A program made the position numbers and the translations under genes. From Acidobacteriaceae bacterium (GTDB lineage: Bacteria; Acidobacteriota; Terriglobia; Terriglobales; SbA1): 13,996 nucleotides of DNA. The stretch covers positions 1-13,996 of the forward strand of contig JAFAGX010000535.1 in the NCBI GenBank assembly GCA_019237515.1, in the 5' to 3' direction. The notes beneath the pieces are model-generated. The model did not search any database and was not told the DNA's origin. It worked only from the letters and a program-made list of their open reading frames with translations. Below, one piece after another: positions 13,762-13,996 of this stretch; within the stretch, counting starts at the first letter, position 1; each line of letters starts with the position of its first letter.

Positions 13762-13996
13762 AAAGCAAAAATAGAACCCGGTCCGTCGCAATTCTCTGCT
13801 CGGTGGTTCTTGCTGTAGTTTATTCAGCTGCGCAGAAGCAAGACGATTCAGAACTGCTGCGTACGCGCGAAACGGTGTGGCGGGCATGGTTTGCTGGTAG
13901 CACGGACACTCTTAAAGAGCCATGCCAAGGGCGGAAAACTCATTCAGTTGGAGTTTCCCCGCACCGAAATTCAGCACTTCGGCAACGTAGCCATCG
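13758..13996 (+). pseudogene. DUF4440/SnoaL-like exported protein, frameshifted with apparent internal deletion (3' end off the window)
   Basis: The ATG overlaps the DoxX-like stop (ATGA). The first frame gives a signal peptide (MKSKNRTRSVAILCSVVLAV to about SAAQ, residue 26) and then a typical DUF4440 opening, ELLRTRETVWRAWFAGSTDTLKE. After about 13919 this frame turns into unrelated sequence (PCQGRKTHSVGVSPHRNSAL), though without a stop before the edge. The +1 frame from 13921 instead reads HAKGGKLIQLEFPRTEIQHF and onward, which is what I expect further along in the same family. The segment normally between these two parts, which I estimate at 30-40 residues, is missing. The change equals a loss of 3n+2 bases near 13911-13920. 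It could be a real mutation or an assembly error near a contig end. Intact members are small exported alpha+beta-fold proteins of uncertain function. Confidence 0.6.

Overview
The window reads as chromosomal DNA of a GC-moderate Gram-negative bacterium, most probably an Acidobacteriota (Terriglobia-type) soil organism. This is inferred from family content, not from a marker gene. The clues are a TonB-like protein, a TolC-type outer-membrane factor, a small CxxC...HxC protein of a type I associate with acidobacterial genomes, a GTCATCCTGAGCG...GTCGAAGGACC intergenic repeat, and frequent TTG/GTG starts. No phage, transposase, CRISPR or rRNA was seen.

Left part (1-1680): a 2H phosphoesterase (LigT/2'-5' RNA ligase-like) runs off the left edge on the minus strand. 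Behind it lies an exported, probably outer-membrane, protein of unknown role (minus). Then comes an intact tRNA-Pro(TGG) with encoded CCA and a candidate terminator. A 10-bp direct repeat flanks the tRNA gene.

Middle left (1718-4058): a secreted M28-family zinc aminopeptidase and a 43-residue basic small protein lie on the plus strand. A small CxxC/HxC putative zinc-binding protein and a TonB-like energy transducer lie on the minus strand.

Middle (4268-8438): a compact plus-strand operon encodes a TolC-like outer-membrane factor, an EmrA/HlyD-type periplasmic adaptor, a cytidylate-kinase-like protein with a P-loop lacking the usual lysine, and a short-chain dehydrogenase. The inner-membrane pump that such adaptors normally serve is absent; the two cytoplasmic enzymes occupy its place. 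This is the most unusual arrangement in the window. The intergenic region before it carries a two-turn tandem repeat and inverted repeats that could be operators.

Right part (8558-13996): a NUDIX hydrolase with a TTG start, a REP-like intergenic hairpin repeat, a 642-residue ABC-F ATPase, and a MocR/GabR-type regulator (GntR HTH fused to an aminotransferase-like domain). The regulator is divergent from a translationally coupled operon: secreted cupin, DoxX-like membrane protein, and a DUF4440/SnoaL-like protein. The region between regulator and operon has paired repeats that look like a MocR operator. The third operon gene appears to have lost an internal segment with a frameshift: its C-terminal half resumes in another frame just before the window ends.
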